NCBI GenBank assembly: GCA_030267565.1
Contig: BRXU01000001.1
Location: 3,534,001 to 3,598,000 of the forward strand
Direction: 5' to 3'
DNA length: 64,000 nt
From: Pleodorina starrii
Taxonomy: Eukaryota > Chlorophyta > Chlorophyceae > Chlamydomonadales > Volvocaceae
Within the stretch, counting starts at the first letter, position 1; each line of letters opens with the position of its first letter. Positions 44,201-52,926 of this stretch are shown here, in pieces. The translations under genes and the position numbers were made by a program. The notes under the pieces are model-generated. The model saw only the letters and a list, made by a program, of their open reading frames with translations, searched no databases and was not told the origin of the DNA.

Positions 44201-44282
44201 CGCGCTTGGACGACACGACCTGGGCCGATACAGGTGGAGTCTCCATAAGCAGTGCACTCGGCGGGGACGGGGAAGACGGCAA
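41205..44282 (-). CDS. Pol of chromovirus 2 (RT-RNaseH-IN-chromodomain)
   Basis: 1,025 codons. It begins a little upstream of the RT and carries: [34 protein letters not shown]; the RT active site [12 protein letters not shown]; RNase H ([17 protein letters not shown]); integrase HHCC ([27 protein letters not shown]) and DDE core ([21 protein letters not shown]); a GPF module ([14 protein letters not shown]); and a chromodomain ([20 protein letters not shown]). It overlaps the protease frame (44186-45226) by 97 bases in the -1 frame, so either a -1 shift makes the fusion or a single indel has split one ORF. Apart from that it is intact. Confidence 0.92.
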   Translation of the reverse strand: MPSSPSPPSALLMETPPVSAQVVSSKRAFRDLKKQDARALLVLVKENPVPPPTSAPPQALELPPDVAANADLSQILNEFADVFAPITDLPPNRGVHHTIPLVPDAQPVSRPQLRLSPLEREEVEKQVKDLLQKGFIQPSTSPFGAPILFVAKKTGELRMCIDYRALNKITVKNKYPLPRIDDTLDRLSGASLFTALDLASGYHQLRIHPDDIPKTAFTTPLGHFEWLVLPFGLSNAPATFQATMNRIFAPYLNSFVTVYLDDILIFSKTPEEHARHLRLVLAVLRKHKLQVKLSKCDFWRPEVKYLGHIVSTDGIRMDPQKVDIIRNWPLPRDISELRSFVGLANYFRRFIAGFSSLVAPLTDLFSQSRLPDTWPPQALRAFTDLKTRLASDVLLSYPDFSKPFEVISDASLNGTGAVLLQDARPVAFTSKKFSPAERNYSTGEQELLGVVNALREWRCYLQSSVPFTLVTDHHPLTYLKTQAQLSRRQARWVEFLEQFNFEWLYRPGRLNVVADALSRHPSLAAGVVLCAVTTRRQNASSSLLQRIADATARDAWFQNPSNTRGLLSHPRGFFQREGEECEFRIVVPNDPDLKRDIIAACHSDRLAGHPGRDRTIELVERKFWWPTLRADVTDFVAMCDSCQRNKAAAGKPAGLSHPLPVPDRPWQSISMDFVLGLPNTRKGYNSIVVFVDRLTKMVHLRPCKKTIDAEETADLFFDAVVRLHGLPETIVSDRDSKFTGAFLPALFKLVGAQQNLSTAFHPQTDGQTERMNRILGDMLRNYVDTDQTSWDKYLGPAEFAMNNLKNRSTGSSPFFLNYGFHPRTPLCLDLGDAVPAAKNYAETYAERLAVARQCMLAAQERSKQYVDKKRRNVEFAEGQEVLLNTKNLAAQRGAQKKLMPKWIGPFEIKKMVNPVAARLKLPAEYRFHNVFHVSLLRPYRSDGSVQPPKAVELDPDTTRPVWTAEKILDHETRKLRKRVLHRYLVKWKGFGHEHNTWVDDSRFEDRALVEAYWALQPERREDAGS

Positions 44283-45226
44283 GGCTCAGGGGCGTCGATT
44301 GCACGAAGTGTGAGGACGCGACCTGTGGGTTGGGGCAACTCCAGCGCACACTCTGCCGGCTTCAACACCGCTCTGTGTTTTTTCAGAAAAGTCTGTCCGA
44401 GCACCAGATCGGCCGATGCCGTTAACTTCGGCAACACGAGGAGACGCACCTCGGTTCCGAAAGAACCCATTCGAAGGCGAGCCCGGCACTCGCCGCGCAA
44501 AGGAGAGAAGGTGGTATCTGCTAACCGCACCGGAGCGAAAACTGTTGGCGTAATGGCCAAACCGAGCTTACGAGCAAGGGACTCGGCAATGAAGCAGTGC
44601 GTTGCGCCGGAGTCAGGCAGCACCCGCACTCGAGCTCCACCCAGTTTCGCTGCGAACAAATCAAGGCGTTCATCTGAGTTGAGTGCGCAACAAGTCGGAA
44701 TCTGAGGTTCGGAGGTCATCGGCGGGCCATACCACACTTCTAAGGGTTCGGAGATAGCTGGTGGCGCATCCCAGCCACTCTCAACGGACTTATAAACGTT
44801 GCTACCCGTTTCGAACCGGCGAATTAAGCGCATGCCAGTCAAAAGGCTTCGAAACTTGCCAGGACGAGCAGGTACGACAACGCAAGCGGAAGTGCTCGGT
44901 TCGTGTTCTTTGCATCTGCGATAATGCTGTAAGTAAGTCGAAATGCGAGACTGTGGTGGATTCAGCCACACAGTGTGACCTGAGCAGTCGAGGGACAGGA
45001 AAGAGCGAGAAGGTGACCCGAATTCCTTACATAGGGCATTTCTGCCGGTATCACTCGCCGCTGCGTCCAGCGAAAAGCGACGCCCTATGCTCCGCTCAAT
45101 CTCAGCAAAAAGGTTCGGGTCAAAGCGCACACTCTCGTCCGCCCAACTACGTACGCCGCGAATCGGGGTAGCCTTCGGTTTGGCTATCGGGGTCGGGTTC
45201 TGAAGCGGCGACGCAATCGACATCAA
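44186..45226 (-). CDS. aspartic protease region of chromovirus 2
   Basis: 346 codons, open in the gag frame beyond a single TGA. The protease motif [17 protein letters not shown] and the flap-side [11 protein letters not shown] are visible near residues 205 and 273. The upstream 190 residues are a spacer domain that is also found in chromovirus 1 ([13 protein letters not shown] here, [13 protein letters not shown] there). The last 30 codons, after LRAIDAPEP, look out of frame, because the RT-bearing frame takes over there. Confidence 0.85.
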   Translation of the reverse strand: MMSIASPLQNPTPIAKPKATPIRGVRSWADESVRFDPNLFAEIERSIGRRFSLDAAASDTGRNALCKEFGSPSRSFLSLDCSGHTVWLNPPQSRISTYLQHYRRCKEHEPSTSACVVVPARPGKFRSLLTGMRLIRRFETGSNVYKSVESGWDAPPAISEPLEVWYGPPMTSEPQIPTCCALNSDERLDLFAAKLGGARVRVLPDSGATHCFIAESLARKLGLAITPTVFAPVRLADTTFSPLRGECRARLRMGSFGTEVRLLVLPKLTASADLVLGQTFLKKHRAVLKPAECALELPQPTGRVLTLRAIDAPEPCRLPRPRRVHCLWRLHLYRPRSCRPSARSET

Positions 45227-45262
45227 CCCAGCATCCCGGTCACTAGTCAGCTGGGCAGCCCG

Positions 45263-46423
45263 TCACTGGTCGGCCTCCATGCGCTCGACAACGTTGGCCT
45301 TGGCCGACGGGAACTTCTTGCAGTCCTCGCCGCGGTGGCCCTTCTCGCCGCAGCGGACGCAGAGCGCGTTCTTCTTGTAGTAGTCCCATTCGCAGTAGGA
45401 CAGCACGCGGTTCAGGTGGTTGCTGAAGATGCGCGTCGGCGCCGTCGGGTTCGGAGCCGACGAGCCGCTGGGCCCGGCGCCCGCGGCCGCGGCGCCGTTC
45501 GCCGCGCGCTTCTGCTTCTTGTGCACGGGCTGGAAGGCGTCGTGGTTCTGTGGGCGTTTGGCACGACGGTTCCGGTCGGAGGAAACAAAGTTCAGTGAAG
45601 CTCGGCTAGGATGGGACTCTTTCCAACGCTTCTCCTCCCCAACCGCATGCTTTACGAGGGCATCAAGCGATTCGAATTCATCACCCTCGTAATTCACACG
45701 GCAAGGCGCGAGCAGGTTCTGAGTAAGGCCGCGGCGGAAAAGCATCAGAATCATCGGCGTATCGGACATCTTAGCACGAGAGACTTCGGACTGAAATCGA
45801 GCGGCGTATTCGGCAACACCCTTCTGTGAATCCATCTTAACTTTCCCGTCTAAGAGGTTCTGCATCGCGTCAAGCTTCTTAGTTCGTACCTTCGGAGCGA
45901 AGCGGGTCATGAAGCGCTTCTCGAGGTCCTCGATGGACCGCTCCATGATGTTCGGGTCTTCGTCGTGCTCGTTTTGCGCCCAGGTCTTGGCTTCTTCGTT
46001 ATCCTCAAAGCCGGACAACATGGCGGCGAACGGGTTCGCCTCCGAGTTCTGGGTCAGCCAGAACTTGAGCCGGAACATGTAGGTCTCGGCATCCTTGCCC
46101 TTGAACGTGGGCGGGCCGCGTTCCTTCGCCTTCATCTGGGTCTCGAGGGCGACGATCCGAGCGGCCAGCTCGTCACGCAGCTTCTCAAGCGCCTCAGTGG
46201 TCATGCGATCGGGTTCGGTCTGCATGGCTGTGCTTTTGGTGTACTTGATGGGGTGCGAAGTCACCGCCAAAGTCTTCCAGAGTTGGGTCGGCGCGACCGT
46301 CGACTTCAGCATAGACGTCTGTCGAGCCTCGCGTTCCCGCTTGGCTTCTTCGAAACCTATGTCCCTATTCCAAGGTGTATTGCCCAAAAAGCGGCTACCG
46401 TGGAGCCAGGCTTGTCCCTTCAA
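45263..46423 (-). CDS. Gag of chromovirus 2
   Basis: 386 residues. An N-terminal coiled-coil (ALEKLRDELAARIVALETQM) comes before the Ty3 Gag core (ETYMFRLKFWLTQNSEANPF; AEYAARFQSEVSRAKM). The zinc knuckle CVRCGEKGHRGEDC is at the C-terminus. It ends at a lone TGA; the following codons (CGG GCT GCC CAG) stay open in the same frame into the protease region. Packaging of element RNA is the expected role. The start at 46423 is the first ATG, about 84 bases inside the 5' LTR border. Confidence 0.88.
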   Translation of the reverse strand: MKGQAWLHGSRFLGNTPWNRDIGFEEAKREREARQTSMLKSTVAPTQLWKTLAVTSHPIKYTKSTAMQTEPDRMTTEALEKLRDELAARIVALETQMKAKERGPPTFKGKDAETYMFRLKFWLTQNSEANPFAAMLSGFEDNEEAKTWAQNEHDEDPNIMERSIEDLEKRFMTRFAPKVRTKKLDAMQNLLDGKVKMDSQKGVAEYAARFQSEVSRAKMSDTPMILMLFRRGLTQNLLAPCRVNYEGDEFESLDALVKHAVGEEKRWKESHPSRASLNFVSSDRNRRAKRPQNHDAFQPVHKKQKRAANGAAAAGAGPSGSSAPNPTAPTRIFSNHLNRVLSYCEWDYYKKNALCVRCGEKGHRGEDCKKFPSAKANVVERMEADQ

Positions 46424-46506
46424 GTGTGCAAGGCGTTCGGCTAAGACAGCCGGATCTCGATTGATCGGCGCTATGGTTCAGAGCGAAATGATCTGAAACT
46501 CCAAAA

Positions 46507-46980
46507 TGTTGCGGGAGCAGCACTTAACCGTGCCAAGTTTCAGGACGGTTTCGCTCCGTCAAGCACAGGTCTCAACAGCAGTGGTCCAGTAATCCTTGCG
46601 TAGATTACTCTGCTAACCAGGCTCCCTTCCAGGGCTTTTATACCCTGTTGCGAAGAAGGCTGAAACGACCTCTGGGATTCCGTACGTTCGAGGACCTTCG
46701 TGTCTGTCTAGTTCGTAAGTCTACTACGTAGCCCTTCGACCGACCTTCGTCGATACGAACGAGGTCGCAGGCGTAGCGCGTTCACACGCTGTCTGGTTCT
46801 TTATATTCTGTAGAAATTCTTCTATTGATCGCGCCGGGAGCGCCTTACAGACTCGACGGGAGTCTTTCGCGTCCCTATTAAGACCGCCCGCCAGTACGCC
46901 TACTAGCGGCGTTCCTTCGCGCGTCGAAGTCGTAGCAATACCGCGGCATCGAAATATGCCTAAGTATTCACGCTACAACA
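46507..46980 (-). repeat. 5' LTR of chromovirus 2
   Basis: 474 bp. On the minus strand it has TATAAAAG (46635-46642) as a probable U3 promoter. Just inside it the minus strand reads TTTTGGAGTTTCAGATC; TGGAGTTTCAGATC is the candidate primer site, of unknown tRNA. Confidence 0.93.
46635..46642 (-). promoter_or_regulatory. TATA box in 5' LTR of chromovirus 2
   Basis: TATAAAAG on the minus strand, in the U3 part of the LTR. Confidence 0.5.
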
Positions 46981-46985
46981 TAAGA

Positions 46986-48117
46986 ACACTACTGGTGCGG
47001 GAGCACCCAATCTAACACCAAGAAATATAGACGGCCGCCTGGCTGGCGGCCCAAGCAGCACACACGCGGACTACTACAGAGTACAGTGGTGCAACACTAT
47101 CGTGTGTGCAGGCGCGATCAGTGCTTACCGGCTGCTTAACTACCATGCCAAAGCGAGCAAGAACACGATAGCCACGTACGGACGCGGAGCTGGAAGATAC
47201 TTACACGAAGTCTCTTGGGAAGACTCAGACATGCCTCTCCGCGACATTCAAGGGCAACACAACTGGCCCACCTTACTCGCCACCCACCAAGTGCGTAATG
47301 CAACGCAGACCACCGTCAAACTCCCACCAGCCCCACTTGATACACACCTTTCCAACGTGCAACGACAAGGCAGATGGGATCCCCCGAGCGCTGATACGAG
47401 TGCACACACCCAGGCGTACACTAGCACATGTGACAATCAACACGGTACCCTGCAACCCACGCAGACAGAGATATAGAACCACCTGGGAAATACGTAATCA
47501 TACCAGGGGAGCCTAGCAACTCCGAACTTCATGTGTATGACCCAACTGGCGCCTGGATAGGAAGTCTTCAAATCGACCGGGTGCGCTCCCTTTATGCACG
47601 ATACCAGCACTCACGGCAAACCAGGCCCGATGCCCACAACAAGTTAGCTGCCAGAGGAGGCTTTGATGAGGACGTAGCCAAACTCCTGTTAAGATACAAA
47701 ATCACACCTCAAAAGAAACACAGGAATGGACGACCAGGTGTCGGCACACACCAGAATCAAGCAACAATCAAAACCTGCCCCGAGAACCAAGTCACAATAT
47801 GTCCTGAGCTTAGCGTTGTACTACAAGACGCGACACAAGCAACTTGTGAGAGGTTTGTATAACCCCTCAACGTCGATAACTCCACGACACAGTACTTCAG
47901 CGCGTACGGGGAGGACCAACTCTTCGGAGCAAACCTCGACGCGTACTCGCAGCTTTTCAACGGACTGTCCATTGCCCACCCGGACCCCACCCCTGAGGCG
48001 TCAAACCATGCGCTTGCCTGGGCAATTCTCTCGGCACAGGAAGCATCGGAAAACCCTGAAACGACACTGACTATCCTAATTCTGAAGTACAGCCTGAACG
48101 GCCCGTATAGCAAGCAT
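46986..48117 (+). pseudogene. RT to RNase H linker of the Dualen-type element, right part
   Basis: Coding-like sequence resumes after the Ty3 target duplication but is split among frames (47102-47476, 47533-47862 and a frame from about 47860). The last part reads YFSAYGEDQLFGANLDAY and GLSIAHPDPTPEAS and runs in phase into the RNase H frame. No domain is recognised. Confidence 0.5.
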
Positions 48118-49254
48118 ATGGGAAACCCCGCAGTGCGGCGCCTAGGTCGCGTCCCAGCAACCCATGAGCTGGCGAAATTGCAACAGGGTAGAGGAAGCGC
48201 AACAGACGCAACGGCTTACAAATCCGGTCTCGACGTCATAGCAGTCGGCAACATCAGCGGCCTTGCTCTCCTTACGCACACAATCGGTCCTAAGATTGCA
48301 ATGAACACTGACAATCTGCTGGGACGTGACCAACCCCAACGAACACCTGGCCCCTGCCCAACACCAGACCGCACCCGGTGGGCAAAGCGACACCTACATG
48401 AACTACGAAAAGGGCAGTTTACCCCGGCCTTCAGCACTACAGCCTGGGAGATCGAGCGGACAACACCAGGACAGCGGTACCGCCTGTCTGACAGCCAACC
48501 AGTGCATACCCGCCTACGATATGCTCCCAAAACCGGGCTGTACATTGATGGTAGCTGTGTCAAGGACCCAGAACACGATCTGAACATCCTAGGGGCAGCC
48601 ATCTACGACGCTGCCACCGACCGTTTGCACCATGTGGCACCCAACGGCAAGGGGCCCACCAATACCATCACACGCGCTGAACTTGCTGCAATACATCAAG
48701 CGCTGAAGTTATACGCCACTTACGATGACTGCCTGTACCTCTTTACAGACTCTGCAGCCTCTCTTCATCTCACCCGGCGTGCCATCGTTGAAAAATCCAA
48801 ACTCCATATTAGCAAACACAAGGAACTGCTACTTAACATCGACGAATTACTATGGCACAGGGCTTCACAGGGACTCCGAACCGTGCTACTCAAGGTCAAA
48901 GCGCACGCTAACGCCTCACTCGGCAATGATAAAGCCGACCAAGGGGCAACCGCCGTCGCAAAAGGCGATGCTGAAGCCACATTAACCGAAGAAAGTGACA
49001 ATAACCCCTTCGATAAAATCTTCTGGTTTCGTCAAACCACGACCGAGCTGTACGGTAACGACCTCAACCGTGGCATAACAAATCTCCTCAACAAAACCAC
49101 CCATCATGGCTTTACGCCCTCAGGTGTATATACTGATCTATGGGAAAAAGCCAGCCCTAAACTCTGCGCACGAACTAGCAACTTGACGATCACCCGCGGA
49201 GGCGGACATAGCCTTTTTAAGCGAGTATTCGACTACAGGTGGGGCCAATTATGA
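48118..49254 (+). CDS. RNase H domain (Dualen-type element)
   Basis: 378 codons from the first ATG; the frame is open further upstream. The RNase H catalytic set is complete: Asp in GLYIDGSCV, Glu in ITRAELAAIHQAL, Asp in YLFTDSAASLHL and Asp in SLGNDKADQGA. It removes the RNA template during retrotransposition. The frame ends with YRWGQL and TGA (49252-49254), but the same frame continues at once as HAGLAKRYGIPTKHLEVH into the zinc finger. A TGG to TGA change of a Trp codon would explain the break. Confidence 0.87.
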   Translation: MGNPAVRRLGRVPATHELAKLQQGRGSATDATAYKSGLDVIAVGNISGLALLTHTIGPKIAMNTDNLLGRDQPQRTPGPCPTPDRTRWAKRHLHELRKGQFTPAFSTTAWEIERTTPGQRYRLSDSQPVHTRLRYAPKTGLYIDGSCVKDPEHDLNILGAAIYDAATDRLHHVAPNGKGPTNTITRAELAAIHQALKLYATYDDCLYLFTDSAASLHLTRRAIVEKSKLHISKHKELLLNIDELLWHRASQGLRTVLLKVKAHANASLGNDKADQGATAVAKGDAEATLTEESDNNPFDKIFWFRQTTTELYGNDLNRGITNLLNKTTHHGFTPSGVYTDLWEKASPKLCARTSNLTITRGGGHSLFKRVFDYRWGQL

Positions 49255-50028
49255 CACGCCGGCCTTGCCAAGCGATATGGCATACCAACAAAACACCTAG
49301 AAGTGCACACCAACACCGCGAAGGAGAACAAAGCCCCCTGCCCCCTATGCGGCCTACCAGATTCAGGCGGACATATTCTGGGAGGATGCAAAGAAACTGG
49401 TCATATAGCCATGTACATAAAACGGCACAACGCCGCTGCCCTGCTTATCGCAGATACCATACACAAAGGCAGGTATGGTGGATGCTACACCATCATTGAC
49501 GCCTGTGCAGAAGACGCCAGCCCGGACTACTCATCTGGCACTCGACTGCCGAAATGGCTTTTACCCAATATCCCGGAAAAAAAGAGGAAGAAAATGCGAC
49601 CAGATCTCCTTCTTATCCCGACCCTACCACTATTGACCACAGAGCAAACCACACCGTATAACGGACCACCGGACCGCTCAAAACACACAGTATTTGTGAT
49701 CGAGATAGGATACACAGGGGACCTCCGACATGATGAAAAGAATGAGCAAAAAGCAAAACAGCACGCGAAGCTAGCCCGCAGGCTCAAGGCCAACGGCTGG
49801 AAAGTGCGGTATACACCGAAGGAAGCCATCACACTTGGATTCGGTGGGACGATTCGCAATGACCTAAAGCCCCTTATCACCGAGCTCGGCGTGCCACCAG
49901 ACACTGCCACACAATGCTGCGCGCGCCTTCATGACCTCGCAATCAAGTACCTGAATAACATAGTCCTACGGCGACGCTCCCTCGAGGGACCCACATGCTA
50001 CTCGTCCAATCGTCAAGGGGTAGGGTAA
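49255..50028 (+). CDS. zinc finger and restriction-like endonuclease (Dualen-type element C-terminus)
   Basis: Same frame as the RNase H part; the first ATG is 49303. It has a CCHC finger (CPLCGLPDSGGHILGGC), then the restriction-like endonuclease core: RPDLLLIP, VFVIEIGYTGD, and the Lys/Arg-rich KQHAKLARRLKANGWKV. This is the PD-(D/E)XK-type nuclease found in R2-like LINEs. Its presence together with an APE nuclease identifies the Dualen clade. The stop at 50026 is followed by a short 3' UTR and an (ATT)n tail. Confidence 0.85.
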   Translation, partial: HAGLAKRYGIPTKHLEVHTNTAKENKAPCPLCGLPDSGGHILGGCKETGHIAMYIKRHNAAALLIADTIHKGRYGGCYTIIDACAEDASPDYSSGTRLPKWLLPNIPEKKRKKMRPDLLLIPTLPLLTTEQTTPYNGPPDRSKHTVFVIEIGYTGDLRHDEKNEQKAKQHAKLARRLKANGWKVRYTPKEAITLGFGGTIRNDLKPLITELGVPPDTATQCCARLHDLAIKYLNNIVLRRRSLEGPTCYSSNRQGVG

Positions 50029-50158
50029 GGTTGTTATTTGTGGAGCTTCCCTGGTGGTGGCGGCGTACAGGCTCCTAGTCGAGCCTCATCGCACCCGCCC
50101 CCATAAACCACGCCAGGGTTTTTGCCCGGCGTAATATTATTATTATTATTATTATTCA

Positions 50159-50474
50159 ACGCCGGCGGCGGCAGCCCGACGTTGGGCGAGGCTGGCGCTG
50201 GCCGCGGCGGCGGCCGCGGCGGCGCGGCGCCGGCGGCGGGTTCAGTGGGCGCGGCGGCGGCGCCGGCGGCGGTGGTTCCGGCCTCTGGTGCCGTTACTGG
50301 CCTGGCAATCAACCGGCAGGCGGGCCGTTCACGCCCGTCCTGGGAGCCTCTGTCAAACTCGGCACTCAGCTGCAGCTTGCTGGGGAGTATCAGGGCTTGA
50401 CGATGCGCCCTGAGGACTTCCTCGCGGACGTGTACGATGGCCCTGTGCCGTCGCTATCGTCAAGCAAAGCTTAA
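50159..50474 (+). pseudogene. Gly-rich protein C-terminal fragment
   Basis: After a GGC-repeat stretch encoding Gly/Arg/Ala, one frame reads SGLWCRYWPGNQPAGGPF and then LGTQLQLAGEYQGLTMRPED, ending DGPVPSLSSSKA and TAA at 50472. The codon choice and non-repetitive end look like a true protein terminus. There is no start and no upstream exon because the Dualen-type element adjoins it. It could be the end of a gag-like or host protein; not identified. Confidence 0.4.
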
Positions 50475-51021
50475 ACACCAGCCAAAGGCTGTTCAGCTCA
50501 ATGTTTCATTGCCATAACCGCCTGTTCACGCTGAGTCGGAGCGCAGCTGTTCATGACCGCGGTCGACAGCTAGTCCCAGCAGCGTATATAAACCAGATTA
50601 CGCCTCGAAACGCACACGTGATCATTCATGCAGCGTCCCCTGCGTGCCGTTAACTTCCGGGCCGACCGGGATGGCGCAGTCCATTGGCGTGGTCCATAAT
50701 ATTTGTTTGGCTGTTGGACGAACGAACGCCGGCCTTCGCTCGCGTTTTGTTCGTCCGGCCGGACGAACGGGCCCTCGACCGTTCGTCCAAAACGGCCCTT
50801 CAGGCCTTTGCTTGGAAGATCCAGATGATGTAGATACTAAAATTGTATCCATTATGTCTTCTCGTGTTGTTCTTTTTTTACCCTGGGTGCAGAGCGAAGT
50901 ACTGCTGTACACGTCCTTGCTTCGCCTTGAAACCATTCCCAAGGTTGTGTATGACATGTTTTGCTTTCGTCGCGAGCGCATCGCCGTGTAGAGTCGATGG
51001 AGACTCCTTCTCAGGTCATGT
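50475..51021. other. dispersed repeat segment, no gene
   Basis: 50690-50860 resembles 53700-53850 (shared GAACGCCGGCCTTCGCTC, CAAAACGGCCCTTC and GATGATGTAG), so both are copies of one dispersed repeat with CGAACG-rich inverted pieces. No supported coding sequence. Confidence 0.5.
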
Positions 51022-51423
51022 TGTGCTTTTGTGACGTATCTGTCTTATGTTGTCTTTATGCCCTTTCTGCTACGGTTGATTTTTCCCTACTTTTTGTTCC
51101 TTTTGCTTGACTGAGGCGGTTCATGAGCCTTCGGGTTCGTTTGAACCGTACGAGCTCACTGAAGCTTGTAACATCATCATCATTCCCATCAAACAATTGC
51201 TTGCAGCATTATTATAAGTAAAAACGTTATTTCAAGAAAGCAGAACGTGATGATGATGATGATGATGATGATGTTACAAGCTTCAGTGAGCTCGTACGGT
51301 TCAAACGAACCCGAAGGCTCATGAACCGCCTCAGTCAAGCAAAAGGAACAAAAAGTAAGGAAAAATCAACCGTATCAGAAAGGGCATAAAGACAACATAA
51401 GACAGATACGTCACAAAAGCACA
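51022..51423. repeat. foldback (long inverted repeat) element
   Basis: The arms 51022-51185 and 51257-51423 are nearly perfect inverted copies of about 165 bp (for example AGCTTCAGTGAGCTCGTACG in the right arm). They surround a loop of about 70 bp with an (ATG)n stretch at the right arm's start. It has no coding capacity and is a MITE-like or foldback element. It abuts the duplicated receptor promoter. Confidence 0.85.
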
Positions 51424-51439
51424 GAACGTGAGAAGAGCT

Positions 51440-52545
51440 TAAGAATATTTTTCGTGTACGGAGCGCGCTCGTCCATGCCTGTCCATGCATCCCCACTACT
51501 AGTTGCTGCAAGTACATGCATCCTTAGAACTATGTAGCTGTTTTTCAGTTCCTCTGCAGCGGATCAATACGGCTCTGCCTGTGCTTATTAACTCTTATGT
51601 ATGTCCGTCCTTCTGGCCCATTTCGTTGAAATGTTTGCAGATATATAGTGCTCCCAATTCCACATAAACGTGAGATTATTTCAGTCCGCCCACGACGTTC
51701 ATTCGCCAGCGCGAGGCAGGCAGCAGGTGGGCGGCATTGCAGTACTCCCGCCCGTTCACATGTTTGGAAGATGGTTGATTTCCTAATGCCTTACCTTGCA
51801 GATTGTTGGTATTGTTATTAGCACAGCCCAAACATTGAAATTGTAAGCTGTTGTAAGAATTAGCCCAGTTCAAGCATCGATCGCTTCGCTCTGTAATAAT
51901 AGTCGACTTCAAGTAGGCTTCATCACGTATGGTGATACACAATACAGTCCGTCCAGCCCGATTACTTCATCATTACGTTCAGCAGTGCAGAGCATCGTAT
52001 CTGAGGGACGGAAACGTGTGGTCCACGTGCGCGCTCACCAAAACCAAATTGCGTGAGTCACTGCAAATAGGTCGACGCTTCAAAGACGACAGATAGAGGT
52101 AAGACTCTGTTGGCGAACTGCTGCACTTTGATTTACAACTTGCCCGCCGGCGTTGAAGCTGCTGCGGTCACGCTGCTAGGATGGGCAGGGCGGCAAATAG
52201 GGATCATCACCAGTTGTGGGCATTGGCCAGCAGTCGCCGAGCCAGTCGCCGGTATTCTATTTCTGTATAAACTGCATGATATATTCCGGTCCTTGGGATC
52301 TACGCACTGCAGGGGACAAAAGCACCGCGTCCGAACTCGCTGATGGCAAGTCCAGCTACGGCGACCTTGAACGACTCGCGTCAGCAGCGCTGCGCCCGGC
52401 GCTTGCTGCTGTGCATCTTCATCTGTTGCATTCAAGTTCTAACCCGCACAGCGCAATCTGCTGGATTTGTGTGCATGGTGGCAGACGATGCGGACATCAA
52501 GGTACGTACCGTACATAACTCGGCTGGGCAAACCTCATACACCGG
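51440..52545 (+). repeat. second copy of receptor promoter, exon 1 and start of intron 1
   Basis: Diverged copy of about 8040-9195, including upstream blocks, the whole signal-peptide exon and some 40 bases of intron (GCTGGGCAAAC, TCATA). The exon is far better conserved than its flanks. Confidence 0.8.
52343..52501 (+). CDS. duplicated signal-peptide exon
   Basis: 159 bases, MASPATATLNDSRQQRC followed by the same hydrophobic core (RRLLLCIFICCIQV) and the same end, VADDADIK, before a donor GTACGT. It differs from exon 1 at 8992-9150 at very few positions (Met-Met to Thr-Leu near residue 8). It ends in phase 0. The next exon-like sequence downstream is the last exon of SRP receptor alpha at 52624, also phase 0. 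Confidence 0.65.
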
Positions 52546-52623
52546 CACAATTCAGCGCCTTCAATCCTCCCAGCCAGCTTTTCGTAAATGTTTAGGTTCA
52601 ATCTTTTGAACTAAAGCATCCAG

Positions 52624-52926
52624 CTCACCAAGTTCAACAAGGCGCTGTCGGACTTGGCGCCCACGGCCGCGGCGGCGGCGGCATCAGGCGCCGCGGGTGC
52701 ATCCGGCCGCGGCAAGGCCGATGGCTCGGCTCTGACGCGTCGCCACGGCGGCGTCATCGACGGCATCGTGCTGACGAAGTTCGACACCATTGACGACAAA
52801 GTCGGCGCTGCGCTGAGCATGGTGTACACGAGCGGCGCACCGATCATGTTTGTGGGCTGCGGCCAGACGTATGTCGACCTGAAGAAGCTCAACGTCAAGT
52901 CGGTGGTCAAGAGCCTGCTCAAGTAA
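52624..52926 (+). CDS. SRPRA: SRP receptor subunit alpha (docking protein), last exon only
   Basis: 100 codons and a stop after acceptor [19 protein letters not shown], then an Ala/Gly-rich insert, then [40 protein letters not shown] and a C-terminal SVVKSLLK. These are the G4 (TKFD) and G5-side segments and the C-terminal helix of the FtsY/SR-alpha GTPase, which docks ribosome-SRP complexes at the ER. The other GTPase motifs and the N-terminal X domain are absent in this window, so this is a truncated copy or the end of a gene separated from its 5' part by insertions. The preceding exon-like sequence is the receptor signal-peptide exon. Confidence 0.8.
   Translation, partial: LTKFNKALSDLAPTAAAAAASGAAGASGRGKADGSALTRRHGGVIDGIVLTKFDTIDDKVGAALSMVYTSGAPIMFVGCGQTYVDLKKLNVKSVVKSLLK

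Larger units (their letters stand above)
40717..46980 (-). mobile_element. Ty3/gypsy chromovirus 2, antisense in the Dualen-type element
   Basis: 6,264 bp with 474-bp LTRs (TGTTG...CAACA) and a 5-bp target duplication TAAGA (40712-40716 and 46981-46985). Genes run right to left: gag, protease, RT-RNase H-integrase-chromodomain. The LTRs differ at one position that I could see (C41026 against A46816), so it is young. It is a different family from chromovirus 1: LTRs, primer site and Gag are unrelated in sequence. Confidence 0.95.
31094..50158 (+). mobile_element. Dualen/RandI-type non-LTR retrotransposon with two endonucleases, interrupted copy
   Basis: The plus-strand order is: N-terminal ORF, cysteine protease, APE-type endonuclease, reverse transcriptase, RNase H, CCHC zinc finger and restriction-like endonuclease. 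APE and restriction-like endonuclease in one element is the defining trait of the Dualen (RandI) clade described from Chlamydomonas. The 3' end carries a (ATT)n tail (50130-50158). The 5' end is placed where the receptor fragment stops. Inserted in it are a SINE (31219-31640), about 0.8 kb of unknown DNA (36706-37520) and a Ty3 element (40717-46980). Frame changes near 33.1, 34.95 and 39.7 kb, others at 47-48 kb, and one nonsense codon at 49252 show that the copy is dead. Confidence 0.85.
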
